A DNA stretch of 33,602 bases from the NCBI GenBank assembly GCA_007135605.1, contig SLIN01000062.1, forward strand, positions 1 to 33,602. The letters are read 5' to 3'. The DNA comes from Spirochaetales bacterium (lineage in GTDB: Bacteria > Spirochaetota > Spirochaetia > DSM-27196 > SKKC01). Position numbers and translations under genes: made by a program. The notes under the pieces were generated by a model, which was not told the DNA's origin, searched no databases, and saw only the letters and a program-made list of their open reading frames with translations. The first letter of the stretch is position 1. Each line of letters begins with the position of its first letter. Shown one piece after another: positions 7,822 through 15,413 of this stretch.

Positions 7822-8301
7822 ATGAAGTTTGACACACACTATTACGACGGGTTCGAGCGAAAATGGCGCGACCATCTCGAAGATGTAGCCGCGCGCAATG
7901 GCATCGAGTCGCTTCTGATTATGCGATCTACCGAAACGCACATGGTCGCAGCGGTGAGCGCGGGACCGAAACGTGACACGTACCATCCCGGCGACGCGGG
8001 CCCGAAGAGCGTCGTTCCCGGCTGCCACAAGCTCTACTGCGAACAGGTCGTCAAAGACCGGGCACCATTGCATGTTCCCGACGCCGCATCGGATCCCGAA
8101 TGGGAAGGGAACGAAGACTATGTCCGGTTCGGATTGGGTGCCTACCTCGGCTATCCCATCGAGGTTGACGGCGAGGTATTGGGCACGATCTGCGCATTGC
8201 ACGATGCGCCGTTCGATTTCGAAGGCGGCTCACCGAGCCTTCGACAGGAGCTCGAGCGACTGAAGACGGAAATCGAATACGATCTGAAAGAGGCGGTGTG
8301 A
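7822..8301 (+). CDS. Stand-alone GAF-domain protein
   Basis: This 159-residue cytoplasmic protein consists almost entirely of one GAF domain. Typical GAF features are the LYCEQVVKDRAPLHVPDA strand-helix segment, the YLGYPIEVDGEVLGTICALHD sheet (split by a turn at VDGE) and a final helix ending EIEYDLKEAV. It resembles the GAF domains fused to sensor kinases and cyclases but has no output domain, so it would act through a partner or sense a small ligand on its own. GGAGG (7811-7815) is well placed for ATG 7822. Its stop overlaps the GTG start of the next gene by four bases (GTGA), which indicates translational coupling with the membrane protein. The ligand is unknown. Confidence 0.85.
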   Translation: MKFDTHYYDGFERKWRDHLEDVAARNGIESLLIMRSTETHMVAAVSAGPKRDTYHPGDAGPKSVVPGCHKLYCEQVVKDRAPLHVPDAASDPEWEGNEDYVRFGLGAYLGYPIEVDGEVLGTICALHDAPFDFEGGSPSLRQELERLKTEIEYDLKEAV

Positions 8302-8960
8302 AGAGAGACCGTTATTTCGGGCGGTTTCGACGCCCTTCGAAACGGTCGGTGCTCGCCGCCGAGGCGTTCGTCCTGTTCGTCGCGTTGCCGACGGTTTTCC
8401 TCTTCGAGCTATCGCGCTCGATTACGGCCATCATAATACTCGGCGGACTGGCGTATGTTGCCGCGCTCATGTGGCGGTTCCGGCTGAATCGCGCGTTTGC
8501 GTTCGGGCTTGCGGGATATCGCGAACTCGTCCCGGTTGTTCTGCGATTTGCCGTCTTTGCAATCCTGACGACGATCGCCGTAGCGGTTCTCATGCCCGAA
8601 TACCTCTTTTATGTCGTCCGCGAGAATCCCCGTTTGTGGCTCGTCATTCTCGGCGTGTACTGCCTCTTTTCCGTGTATCCGCAGACGATCGTGTATCGCG
8701 GTTTCTTCATGGAGCGCTATCGCCCCCTCGTTCGTAGCGACACAATGCTGGTGCTGGCCAACGCAATCGCATTCTCCTGGGCTCACACGCTGATTGCAAA
8801 TCCACTCGTCTACTCCCTTACGTTCCTCGGCGGAATACTCTTTTCAATCACCTACCTTCGAAGTCGATCGCTCCTTGTGGTAGCAATCGAGCACGCCCTC
8901 TACGGCTTCTGGTTGTTCACCGTCGGGCTCGGAATGTACTTCGCTTTCCCGGGACCATAG
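8298..8960 (+). CDS. CPBP-family membrane protein, catalytic Glu missing
   Basis: This 220-residue integral membrane protein has about six to eight hydrophobic segments and the layout of CPBP (Abi/Rce1-like) intramembrane proteases. Motif 1 reads YPQTIVYRGFF (127-137). The family normally has Glu-Glu (or Gln-Glu) before xxxR, and here it is Gln129-Thr130. Motif 2, AFSWAH with His163, and motif 3, VAIEHALYG with His199, are intact. Loss of the catalytic Glu suggests an inactive protease or a changed chemistry. The gene starts with GTG at 8298, overlapping the stop of the GAF gene; GAGG in the end of that gene is the ribosome site. It is the third gene of the thioredoxin-GAF operon, so a role in sensing or scaffolding at the membrane is possible but unproven. 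Confidence 0.75.
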   Translation: MKRDRYFGRFRRPSKRSVLAAEAFVLFVALPTVFLFELSRSITAIIILGGLAYVAALMWRFRLNRAFAFGLAGYRELVPVVLRFAVFAILTTIAVAVLMPEYLFYVVRENPRLWLVILGVYCLFSVYPQTIVYRGFFMERYRPLVRSDTMLVLANAIAFSWAHTLIANPLVYSLTFLGGILFSITYLRSRSLLVVAIEHALYGFWLFTVGLGMYFAFPGP

Positions 8961-8988
8961 AGACAGCGTGTCGACTACCGCCGACTAA

Positions 8989-9117
8989 GAGTTTGTCGGA
9001 CATATGGGCAGAATTGAATATCGGAGGGGCTCAGCGCATATTACCGTGGAGACAAATACATTCCGATGGCGCCATATACGTCCGATATTCAATACCGAAG
9101 TGAAGTCCGACAAACTC
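8989..9117. repeat. MITE-like interrupted inverted repeat, 129 bp
   Basis: Two 37-bp arms face each other. The outer 13 bp (8989-9001, beginning GAGTTTGTCGGAC) match 9105-9117 perfectly in reverse complement, and the inner 13 bp (9013-9025, ATTGAATATCGGA) match 9081-9093 perfectly. They are separated by 11 unmatched bases in each arm. A 7-bp direct repeat CTAAGAG lies at 8985-8991 and 9118-9124, resembling a target-site duplication. No transposase gene lies inside. The element occupies the gap between the CPBP-like gene and the DinB gene. A related, degenerate arm lies at 9807-9826. Confidence 0.7.
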
Positions 9118-9210
9118 CTAAGAGCCGAAATTGACGACAGCGGTCACAGCTCCCGCACCGTCGAATCGTTGACGCTGCAATCAATACGCGGTAGGTTCGC
9201 GCTACGATCT

Positions 9211-9804
9211 ATGGAGCTCACAGAAACCACCGGCCGGCCACGGAAATTTCCATGGACGTGCGACCGCACGTTCGCGAATAGAGAAGTCGAGCAGCTCGCC
9301 GCTCTCATGGGGGAGCTGGTTGAACGGACAGTCGACCAAGTGCACGACCTTCGCTCCGATGCCCTGCTGTTTCGACCGAAACACGTGTGGTTTTCGATAG
9401 CCGGACTCGCGCTGCATATGAGCGCGAGTGAGTATCGACAGGTTCGCCATCTGCTTCCGGTGACTCGACGCAGTGGCGATGAAGCGGAGACGCAACTCGA
9501 GTCCCAGCTCCTCGAGGATCTCGAGCACGGCAATATTCGCTCCGAGATTGCGGTTCCAGAGCGACTCGCCGACGGTCAGCTTCTCTCCGATATCATGCGC
9601 ACGGTACACCGGGATTTCACCACCCACATATGCTCCGGCATCCCGGACGCCGATGCGCAGCTCGGTGAAGAATGCCTCTTCGCTACGCCGCGCGATCTTC
9701 TCGCGCACATGAACTGGCATTGGAGTTATCACTCCGGTCAGATCGGACTTCTGCGCCTGATGTGGGGCGACAACTACGTCTGGACAATGGCCGGCCGGGA
9801 ATAG
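9211..9804 (+). CDS. DinB-family putative metal-dependent protein
   Basis: This 197-residue four-helix-bundle protein belongs to the DinB/DfsB superfamily, whose members bind a metal through three histidines and include thiol-dependent S-transferases. The C-terminal signature HMNWHWSYHSGQIGLLRLMW is clear and supplies two of the histidines; an earlier histidine lies in the KHVWFSIAGLALHMS helix. The true function of this member is unknown. I placed the start at ATG 9211. The frame stays open to 9004, but that extension reads through the inverted repeat and shows no conserved sequence. The ribosome site is weak (GGTAGG, 15 bp upstream). Repeat sequences lie on both sides of the gene, so it may have been moved as a unit or simply sit in a repeat-prone spot. 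It converges with the serine hydrolase gene. Confidence 0.8.
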   Translation: MELTETTGRPRKFPWTCDRTFANREVEQLAALMGELVERTVDQVHDLRSDALLFRPKHVWFSIAGLALHMSASEYRQVRHLLPVTRRSGDEAETQLESQLLEDLEHGNIRSEIAVPERLADGQLLSDIMRTVHRDFTTHICSGIPDADAQLGEECLFATPRDLLAHMNWHWSYHSGQIGLLRLMWGDNYVWTMAGRE

Positions 9805-9806
9805 GT

Positions 9807-9826
9807 TTTGTCGGAGTTCACTTTGG
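9807..9826 (+). repeat. Degenerate third copy of the repeat arm
   Basis: The 20 bases match the reverse complement of 9095-9114 at 18 of 20 positions (TTTGTCGGA then TTCACTT in both). They lie between the stop codons of the convergent DinB and serine hydrolase genes. No partner arm follows, so this is a solo or truncated copy. Confidence 0.6.
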
Positions 9827-9827
9827 C

Positions 9828-11123
9828 TCACGTCCCGCTACGCTCGCACGGCTGCCGCTCCGGACGAACACCACCCGCCTCGTCACCGGTCAGCTCGACG
9901 ACAATGCGCCGGAAGAGCGCCCGTGTGGCGCGGATATCGTGCGCCGCGTTGCGATAGCCGGCTCCGGTTTTCACGATAACCGTACGCGAGGGCCGGTGCA
10001 CGTAGATCATCTGCCCGAATATGCCCATGGCCGCAAAATCGTTATCCGGCTGCGGAGGTATCCACCAATGATAGCCGTAGCCGGAGGGACAGCATGAGAG
10101 CGGATTGTCCCATCCCGGCTGAAGATGCGGGGCTTCGGGCACGACCGACCGGCGCACCCAATCACCCGGAACCACCTGACGGCCGTCCATACGACCGTCG
10201 TTCAGATATAGCAGACCGAAGCGTGCATAATCCCTGGCGGTAGCGTTGATTCCGAAGGAAGCAAACGGTGTGCCGGTCGAATCGACGTTAACCGTTGCAT
10301 CGGACTCCATGCCTGCCGGTTGCCAGAGGTCACGCTCGAGTAGCCTCGCATACCGCTCTTCGGTCGCCTCCTCGAGCACCCACGACAGGACGACCGTATC
10401 GGAACTGATGTAGTCGTGATAGGTGCCCGGCTCGCGCCGGCTCTCGAGGTCGACGATGTAGTCTCGTATCGACCCGCCTCGCAACAGAGCGAGCACCGGC
10501 ATGCGATACACGTCGGCGAACGGATTCCAGTACGTTTCACTGAATTGCACACCGGACGACATCGTCAACGCGTCGCGGATGGTGACATCCTCGTATCCCG
10601 ACTCGGCGAGCTCCGGGGCGTACTCGGTCACGCGGTCATCGATGGAGCGTATATCGCCCCGCTCAACGGCCTGGCCGATCAACGGTGAAACGAACGACTT
10701 TGCCATAGACCACGAGGTCGGACGGTCGTGTCTGTCGTAACCGCGAAAGTAACGCTCATACACAATTGTGTTCTCATGCACCACGAGGAGTGTTGTCGTC
10801 GTCGATTCGGAAACGAACTCGCCGGTGTCGAACTCTTCGTTCTCCACAACGAACGATTCAGGAAGCGTAAATGACATCGACTGATTCGGGTGCGATTCGG
10901 CAAACTCGTGAGTCCGCGTTCCGGCGGTAACCGGCACACTCGGCAAGTGTTGACCGAGGTCGCGAAAGCTCTCGACGCGTCCCTGTGCCGAAAGGAGTGA
11001 AAGCGCCGGGGAGAGTGGCGACCGACTGATCGAGAGATAAGCGGTCAACAGCACAATACCGGCGAGTGTCGCAATGAACCCGGCGACGAGACCGGTTTTC
11101 GTGAGGAGCGATCGAACCTTCAT
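9828..11123 (-). CDS. Membrane-anchored serine hydrolase, class C beta-lactamase/PBP4* fold
   Basis: This exported serine hydrolase is of the beta-lactamase superfamily, class C/esterase type. Counting from ATG 11123, an N-terminal signal anchor spans about residues 9-30. The nucleophile motif is SMAK (Ser139, Lys142), the second motif is DYIS with Tyr238, and later segments such as SGYGYHWWIPP and GIFGQMIYVHRPSRTVIV resemble the C-terminal part of 6-aminohexanoate-dimer hydrolase-like proteins. Substrates in this family range from peptidoglycan peptides to esters and oligoamides, so none is assigned. ATG 11123 has no Shine-Dalgarno and its A is the last base of the operator palindrome. GTG 11180 has a good GGAGAGGG site and would add 19 residues of atypical composition. 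I prefer the ATG because it begins a normal signal anchor, but this is unsettled. Confidence 0.85.
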   Translation of the reverse strand: MKVRSLLTKTGLVAGFIATLAGIVLLTAYLSISRSPLSPALSLLSAQGRVESFRDLGQHLPSVPVTAGTRTHEFAESHPNQSMSFTLPESFVVENEEFDTGEFVSESTTTTLLVVHENTIVYERYFRGYDRHDRPTSWSMAKSFVSPLIGQAVERGDIRSIDDRVTEYAPELAESGYEDVTIRDALTMSSGVQFSETYWNPFADVYRMPVLALLRGGSIRDYIVDLESRREPGTYHDYISSDTVVLSWVLEEATEERYARLLERDLWQPAGMESDATVNVDSTGTPFASFGINATARDYARFGLLYLNDGRMDGRQVVPGDWVRRSVVPEAPHLQPGWDNPLSCCPSGYGYHWWIPPQPDNDFAAMGIFGQMIYVHRPSRTVIVKTGAGYRNAAHDIRATRALFRRIVVELTGDEAGGVRPERQPCERSGT

Positions 11124-11134
11124 TGTATATACAA
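11123..11134 (-). promoter_or_regulatory. Perfect palindromic operator at serine hydrolase start
   Basis: TTGTATATACAA is a perfect 12-bp palindrome ending on the A of the presumed ATG. If TTGTAT serves as the -10 box, as it seems to upstream of 19071, a weak TTCAAA -35 lies 18 bp upstream and transcription would begin at or near the ATG, giving a leaderless message. If the GTG at 11180 is used, the site would instead lie inside the coding region. Confidence 0.5.
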
Positions 11135-11329
11135 GGATATCGCGAAAAACTGTTTGAATGAAGCGATGAGTGAAGCACACCGGTTGCCCTCTCCGACATC
11201 GACACCCACGACCGTCCGCTTGGGGAATAGGGTTCGAAGAGCGGGGCCGGCCGCAAGCGCCCGAATGTCATCTTCGACGGAAGTACGTGCAGATAGCTGT
11301 ATCGAGTATCAGTGCGATACGTCGAAATA

Positions 11330-11629
11330 CTACGTTTGGTACTCTGCGATAATCGTCTTGCTCGCAACCGATCGATCGAAAAGTGATTCCCTCACTTTCG
11401 CATAGTCGGCATCGGCAAAAAACCGTTCTCTGGCCGCCCAGTCAGGGAACCGGATGGTGAACAACCGATTGACCTCTTCGCCGGTCGCGGATTTGACAAC
11501 CTCCGACACGCGGAAATCGTAAACGAAGCGGCCGCCGTAAGACTCGAGAATCGGCATCATTGCCGAACGGTAAGAGCCGTAACTCTTTTCGTCGATCACG
11601 TTTATAGCCATCAATATCTCGTATGCCAT
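11330..11629 (-). CDS. DUF1330 domain protein
   Basis: This 99-residue cytoplasmic protein has the ferredoxin-like alpha-beta fold of the DUF1330 / dimeric alpha-beta barrel superfamily. Family-like features are the opening AYEILMAINVIDEKSYGSYR, the central SYGGRFVYDFRVSEV strand pair and the FPDWAARERFFADADYAKVRE helix. The biochemical role of DUF1330 proteins is mostly unknown. AAGGAG lies eight bases before ATG 11629; a GTG three codons upstream would leave almost no spacing and is less likely. It may be co-transcribed with the small membrane protein 84 bp upstream on the same strand. No TTGTA-type palindrome lies in front of it. Confidence 0.8.
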   Translation of the reverse strand: MAYEILMAINVIDEKSYGSYRSAMMPILESYGGRFVYDFRVSEVVKSATGEEVNRLFTIRFPDWAARERFFADADYAKVRESLFDRSVASKTIIAEYQT

Positions 11630-11713
11630 CTGCTTCACTCCTTCGCCGGAGAGACACTCGGCGCTTCATACCGTGCCGTATTTCGGTCCTATTGGAGTCG
11701 GTCGTGTCGATGC

Positions 11714-11968
11714 TTAGAAAAACACCTCGCCGAATAACACGAATATCAGGACTCGAACGATGATTGCCCCAGTTGCCGCCCAGACGACACTTCGCCCGAG
11801 AAAGCCTCCGAGGAGGGCCCCAGCGCCGCCGCCGACGACCGACCAGAGAAAGAAGCCGACCGGCTGGAATGCACCCCAGACCACATAGAAGAGTCCCGAA
11901 AGAACGAAACCGAGACCCACTCCGAGTGCGGCGTAGACGATATAAACGCTTCTTGTCGTCATCTGCAT
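11714..11968 (-). CDS. Small glycine-rich membrane protein, unknown
   Basis: This 84-residue protein is almost entirely hydrophobic, with three probable membrane segments (about residues 8-28, 33-52 and 58-80) separated by short loops. The second helix and the loop after it are glycine-rich (VVGGGAGALLGGFLG). I recognise no family. GGAG lies about ten bases before ATG 11968; an ATG seven codons upstream and another two codons downstream are alternatives. The gene precedes the DUF1330 gene on the same strand and follows the HD-GYP gene after a 65-bp gap. Function is unknown. Confidence 0.65.
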   Translation of the reverse strand: MQMTTRSVYIVYAALGVGLGFVLSGLFYVVWGAFQPVGFFLWSVVGGGAGALLGGFLGRSVVWAATGAIIVRVLIFVLFGEVFF

Positions 11969-12033
11969 ATCGCATTTCTCCTCTTCCATAAACTTCGATT
12001 CACTGATCCCACGGATCGCGGCGAGCGCGGAGA

Positions 12034-13791
12034 CTAAGCGCGATCGTTCATCGTCTCGAAAATCTCGCGAAATCGCTCCCGATTTCTCTCCCAGGCGCGT
12101 GTGACCTCCGGCCCGTAGCGGTCGACCGCCCGAACATCGCCGTTCGGGTCACAGTCGATGATCGCAACCGCCTCTTCGTGTGTAAACGCTCGCTTATACG
12201 GACGCGAGGAGCGCAACGCATCGTAACAGTCACACACGCTGACAATCCTCGCCGACAACGGAATTTCCTCCCTGCAGAGCGGGCGCAGCGAAGCGTAGTA
12301 GCCGGGACTGCGGTTGTCGATCGGTCGCTGCACCCCGCTCTCATCCATTAGGCCCGGGTAGCCACCGCCGTCCCATCGCTGGTGGTGATTGAGGGCGATA
12401 TCGCGGGCAAGCAGAAGCCGGCTGTCGACAACCTCGCTTACTCCGATCATGCGGTCGAGGATCTGCGCGCCGTAGATGGTGTGCATCTTCATCTGCTCGA
12501 ATTCTGCCACGCTGAGTCGACGTGGAGCGTGCACGAGCTCCGGAATCGCGACTTTCCCGACATCGTGAGCGGCCGCAACCTGACCGATCTCCATGCACAA
12601 CCGCTCGCCGGGACACAACTGCTCGGCGAGCACCTCAGCATACGCATTCACCCGCCATATATGGAGCCCGGTAATCTCGTCACTGAACTCGGCGCTCGCG
12701 CACAACCCGTGGATCGCCTGAATGAATCGGACGTCACGATCCCGGGCGATATCCATCGCCGCGAAGAGGCTCTGTGCTGCATCCGCCGCCGCTTCGAGAA
12801 ATCGAAGATCGGACATAGTGAGCTCCGGACGGCGATTGAATGCAACGATCGAGGTACGTCCGGCATGGTAGTTGGCCAGATTGTCGACTCGCCCACCGAG
12901 AAACTCCCGCATCTCCGGCGCGACCGGATACGCGCGTTCGAACGTTTCGTCGGATTCGTAACGTTCGCGGTGAGCGGCGATCGCTCGCCCTTCGACTCGC
13001 GAGCGAGTGATCGGCGCACGGGAATCGATCGGAACGTGAATATCCCCCGATCGCTCGAGCTGACGGTCGGTCACGTACCGCATCGCACGGCCCACCAGAT
13101 GTCCGTCAGAGCGTTCGCGCGCGAAGAGCACCGCTTCATAGCCGGAGTCGAGAATGAGGCGGGCAAGCCGCTCTTCGCCTGTATCGAACGGATCGGAGCT
13201 TGCGGCATCTTCCACGACCTCGATCTGGAACGATCTTACCGCGGCACGCCGCAGCTCCGCTTCCCGTTCAGCGGTCACATCGCTCAACCATACAAGAACC
13301 GAATCGTCTCCCGGTTCGCAATGGCTGGAAACCCGATACCAGCGCTCGACCGCCGGCGCATACAGTACCGGTTCATTATCATCGATAGAGCAAATGATGG
13401 CGGCAACGGACTCGTCGTTTCGCTCTGCTCCTCGTTCGATGCGCTTCTCCTCCGGCAATTCCAGAAAGTCCGCGACACATCGTACTCCGTGTAGCTCGAA
13501 CAGTTCGGCCGTGCGCCCCATCGCCGCTTCGACCGTTCCGTCGATTGCCATGACGAAGGCCGGCGACAACCGCATTGCCGGAAGCTGAAGCAGACGCTCG
13601 CGCTCGAGATGCGCGATCCGTGCAAACGTTCGACCGATACTGGAAACCAGAAACGGCACGACGAACGGGGCAAGCACCATCCCGAACGTATAGCTCGTTA
13701 CAAAGGTCAGCACCGCACCCACAAACACGGCGACAACGTAGTGCGTCGGCCGCACGAGCTCCTGAAGGAGAATCCTCCCTCCGCGTTTCAC
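12034..13791 (-). CDS. Membrane-associated PAS/GAF-like HD-GYP phosphodiesterase
   Basis: This 585-residue signalling protein begins with two membrane segments (about 17-38 and 41-57) and continues with a PAS-like region (about 70-185) and a divergent GAF-like region (about 200-350). It ends in an HD-GYP domain with HDVGK (about 407-411) and HHQRWDGGGYPG (about 468-479). HD-GYP enzymes hydrolyse cyclic di-GMP to pGpG and GMP; the metal and GYP residues appear intact, so activity is likely. The GTG start overlaps the TGA of the upstream adenosine deaminase fusion by four bases (GTGA), which indicates tight coupling. No regulator-binding domain beyond the sensory region is seen. The signal sensed is unknown. 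Confidence 0.88.
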   Translation of the reverse strand: MKRGGRILLQELVRPTHYVVAVFVGAVLTFVTSYTFGMVLAPFVVPFLVSSIGRTFARIAHLERERLLQLPAMRLSPAFVMAIDGTVEAAMGRTAELFELHGVRCVADFLELPEEKRIERGAERNDESVAAIICSIDDNEPVLYAPAVERWYRVSSHCEPGDDSVLVWLSDVTAEREAELRRAAVRSFQIEVVEDAASSDPFDTGEERLARLILDSGYEAVLFARERSDGHLVGRAMRYVTDRQLERSGDIHVPIDSRAPITRSRVEGRAIAAHRERYESDETFERAYPVAPEMREFLGGRVDNLANYHAGRTSIVAFNRRPELTMSDLRFLEAAADAAQSLFAAMDIARDRDVRFIQAIHGLCASAEFSDEITGLHIWRVNAYAEVLAEQLCPGERLCMEIGQVAAAHDVGKVAIPELVHAPRRLSVAEFEQMKMHTIYGAQILDRMIGVSEVVDSRLLLARDIALNHHQRWDGGGYPGLMDESGVQRPIDNRSPGYYASLRPLCREEIPLSARIVSVCDCYDALRSSRPYKRAFTHEEAVAIIDCDPNGDVRAVDRYGPEVTRAWERNRERFREIFETMNDRA

Positions 13792-15203
13792 GTTGTGTCC
13801 CCCACTACAGCCTGAATACGCGCCTTCATAGCGCGCTTCGCGGACTCCGGCATAAACGACATATCAATCGCATAGTCGTTCAGCTTTACGAGCTCCGCGG
13901 GCGTGAAGTGGTGGTACTGATGGGCGCTCATGAACTCGTCGGTTAACTCGACGCCGAAAATGACCGGATCGTCGGTGTTGAGCGAAACCGGTATACCGGC
14001 ATCGAAAAACGTACGCATGGGATGATCCCCGATCGATTCCACGTACACACCGGTGAAAACGTTACTGGAGGGACAGAGCTCGACCGGAATACGCCGGCGC
14101 GCCAGTTCGTCGATCAAAGAACGGTCTTCGACCGCGCTGACACCGTGGCCGATACGCTCGGCGCCGCATAAATCGACGGCCGCACGAATCGAGTCCGGTC
14201 CGACTACCTCGCCGGCGTGTGCCGTCGTTCGCAGGCCGGCTTCACGCGCCTGCCGAAAAATGATCGCAAACTCCGAGGCGGGTCCGGCGCTCTCGGCGCC
14301 ACCGAACCCGATACCGACTATGCAGTCGCGCCGATGAGCGATCGTCAGGTCGAGGTTGCGCTGTGCGTTCTCGAGGCCGAATCCACGGGATACATCGATC
14401 AGAAAGCGCATTTCGAGTCCATCCCGTCGCTTAACCTCTGCCGCGCTTCGATCGACGACATCGACCATCTCTTCGAAATCGAGTCCTTTCTCGAGAAGCT
14501 TCGTCGGGGCAAGGTGCATTTCCGCGTATTCGATCCGGTTGCGTTGCATGTAGTCGCGCGCGGCTTCAACAAACAGAGTGAGGTCGTCCGCCTGCGCGAT
14601 CGCCGGCTGAATTACTCCGATAAACAGCGTGATAAAATCGTCGAGTGAGCGAACCTGAAAACAGCGCAGAAGATCTTCGCGACCGGCAATCCGCGAGAGC
14701 AATTCCGGGTTGCGTCCGACCAGGCGCCACAATCGCTCGGCATCGATCATCGCCTCCAGATGCAGATGGACTTCACATTTCGGCATTTGATTGAGAAACG
14801 AAAGGATTTCCTCGTTCGTGTCCGTAATCGGGCCTTTCGCTGCCGTCGTCGCAGCCGCTTTTTGGACTGCGGATGCGCCCGAGCGCACGTGGGACTCGAG
14901 ATCGTGCTCGCCGTCGACGCGTTCGACACGCACCGCGGGAGAAAATGCGATCGCCCCACGGATATGCTCGTAGCCGTCTTTCGGATCAGCGTATTGCCAC
15001 GCCCCGTGCGGTAGCCGCGTGCCGGACACTATCAGATCGAAGTACGTGGCCGTACCTTTCCACGGACATTCGGTCCGGTGGTTATTCGGCTCGAGATACC
15101 TCGAGTCCACGTATTCGGCGGGGAAGTAGTGGACGCCGCCAACAATCACGCATCTATCCGTTTCGCTGAACGTAACTCCATTCCACGTGGCTGAGACCTT
15201 CAA
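13788..15203 (-). CDS. DUF427-adenosine deaminase fusion
   Basis: This 471-residue protein joins two domains. Residues 1-95 are a DUF427 domain with its hallmark TECPWKG (44-50) and the GAWQYADPK segment. A linker (about 96-135) rich in Ala leads to an adenosine/AMP deaminase domain (about 136-465). Deaminase metal and catalytic residues are present: HLH (His146, His148), HAGE (His329, Glu332), IGHG (His353) and NTDDP (Asp411, Asp412). The predicted reaction is hydrolytic deamination of adenosine (or a relative) to inosine in the cytoplasm. DUF427 is normally a stand-alone domain of unknown function, so the fusion hints at a linked nucleotide or nucleoside role. The start is TTG 15203 with GGAGGG about ten bases upstream, and the protein begins exactly at the DUF427 N-terminus. 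It is coupled to the HD-GYP gene. Confidence 0.9.
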   Translation of the reverse strand: MKVSATWNGVTFSETDRCVIVGGVHYFPAEYVDSRYLEPNNHRTECPWKGTATYFDLIVSGTRLPHGAWQYADPKDGYEHIRGAIAFSPAVRVERVDGEHDLESHVRSGASAVQKAAATTAAKGPITDTNEEILSFLNQMPKCEVHLHLEAMIDAERLWRLVGRNPELLSRIAGREDLLRCFQVRSLDDFITLFIGVIQPAIAQADDLTLFVEAARDYMQRNRIEYAEMHLAPTKLLEKGLDFEEMVDVVDRSAAEVKRRDGLEMRFLIDVSRGFGLENAQRNLDLTIAHRRDCIVGIGFGGAESAGPASEFAIIFRQAREAGLRTTAHAGEVVGPDSIRAAVDLCGAERIGHGVSAVEDRSLIDELARRRIPVELCPSSNVFTGVYVESIGDHPMRTFFDAGIPVSLNTDDPVIFGVELTDEFMSAHQYHHFTPAELVKLNDYAIDMSFMPESAKRAMKARIQAVVGDTT

Positions 15204-15346
15204 ACTCTACAGCCCTCCTCAAACGAGCTCCGTAACAATTACTTTCCGACCGTGCGCTTGCTCGCAACACCAACGGTCCCGCGGCCGGTCGTTCAACACT
15301 CACGACTCTATCGGCGCAAAGCACATCGAGCAGCTCGCGTGCTCCA

Positions 15347-15375
15347 TTGACCCATAGAATACTTGTACATACAAT
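15347..15375 (+). promoter_or_regulatory. Promoter with perfect operator for the SDR gene
   Basis: TTGACC (15347-15352), a 17-bp spacer and TACAAT (15370-15375) form a strong housekeeping-type promoter. The perfect palindrome TTGTA-CA-TACAA (15363-15374) covers most of the -10 box, an ideal repressor position. The start would be near 15382, leaving a 32-nt leader before ATG 15414. Confidence 0.7.
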
Positions 15376-15413
15376 CGTATGCAACTCGTTTCGATACAAT
15401 AATGGGAGGCAAT

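Noticed and set aside
9004-9210. N-terminal extension of the DinB protein
   Set aside because: This open stretch runs through the inverted repeat, shows no conserved sequence, and the DinB helix begins after ATG 9211.
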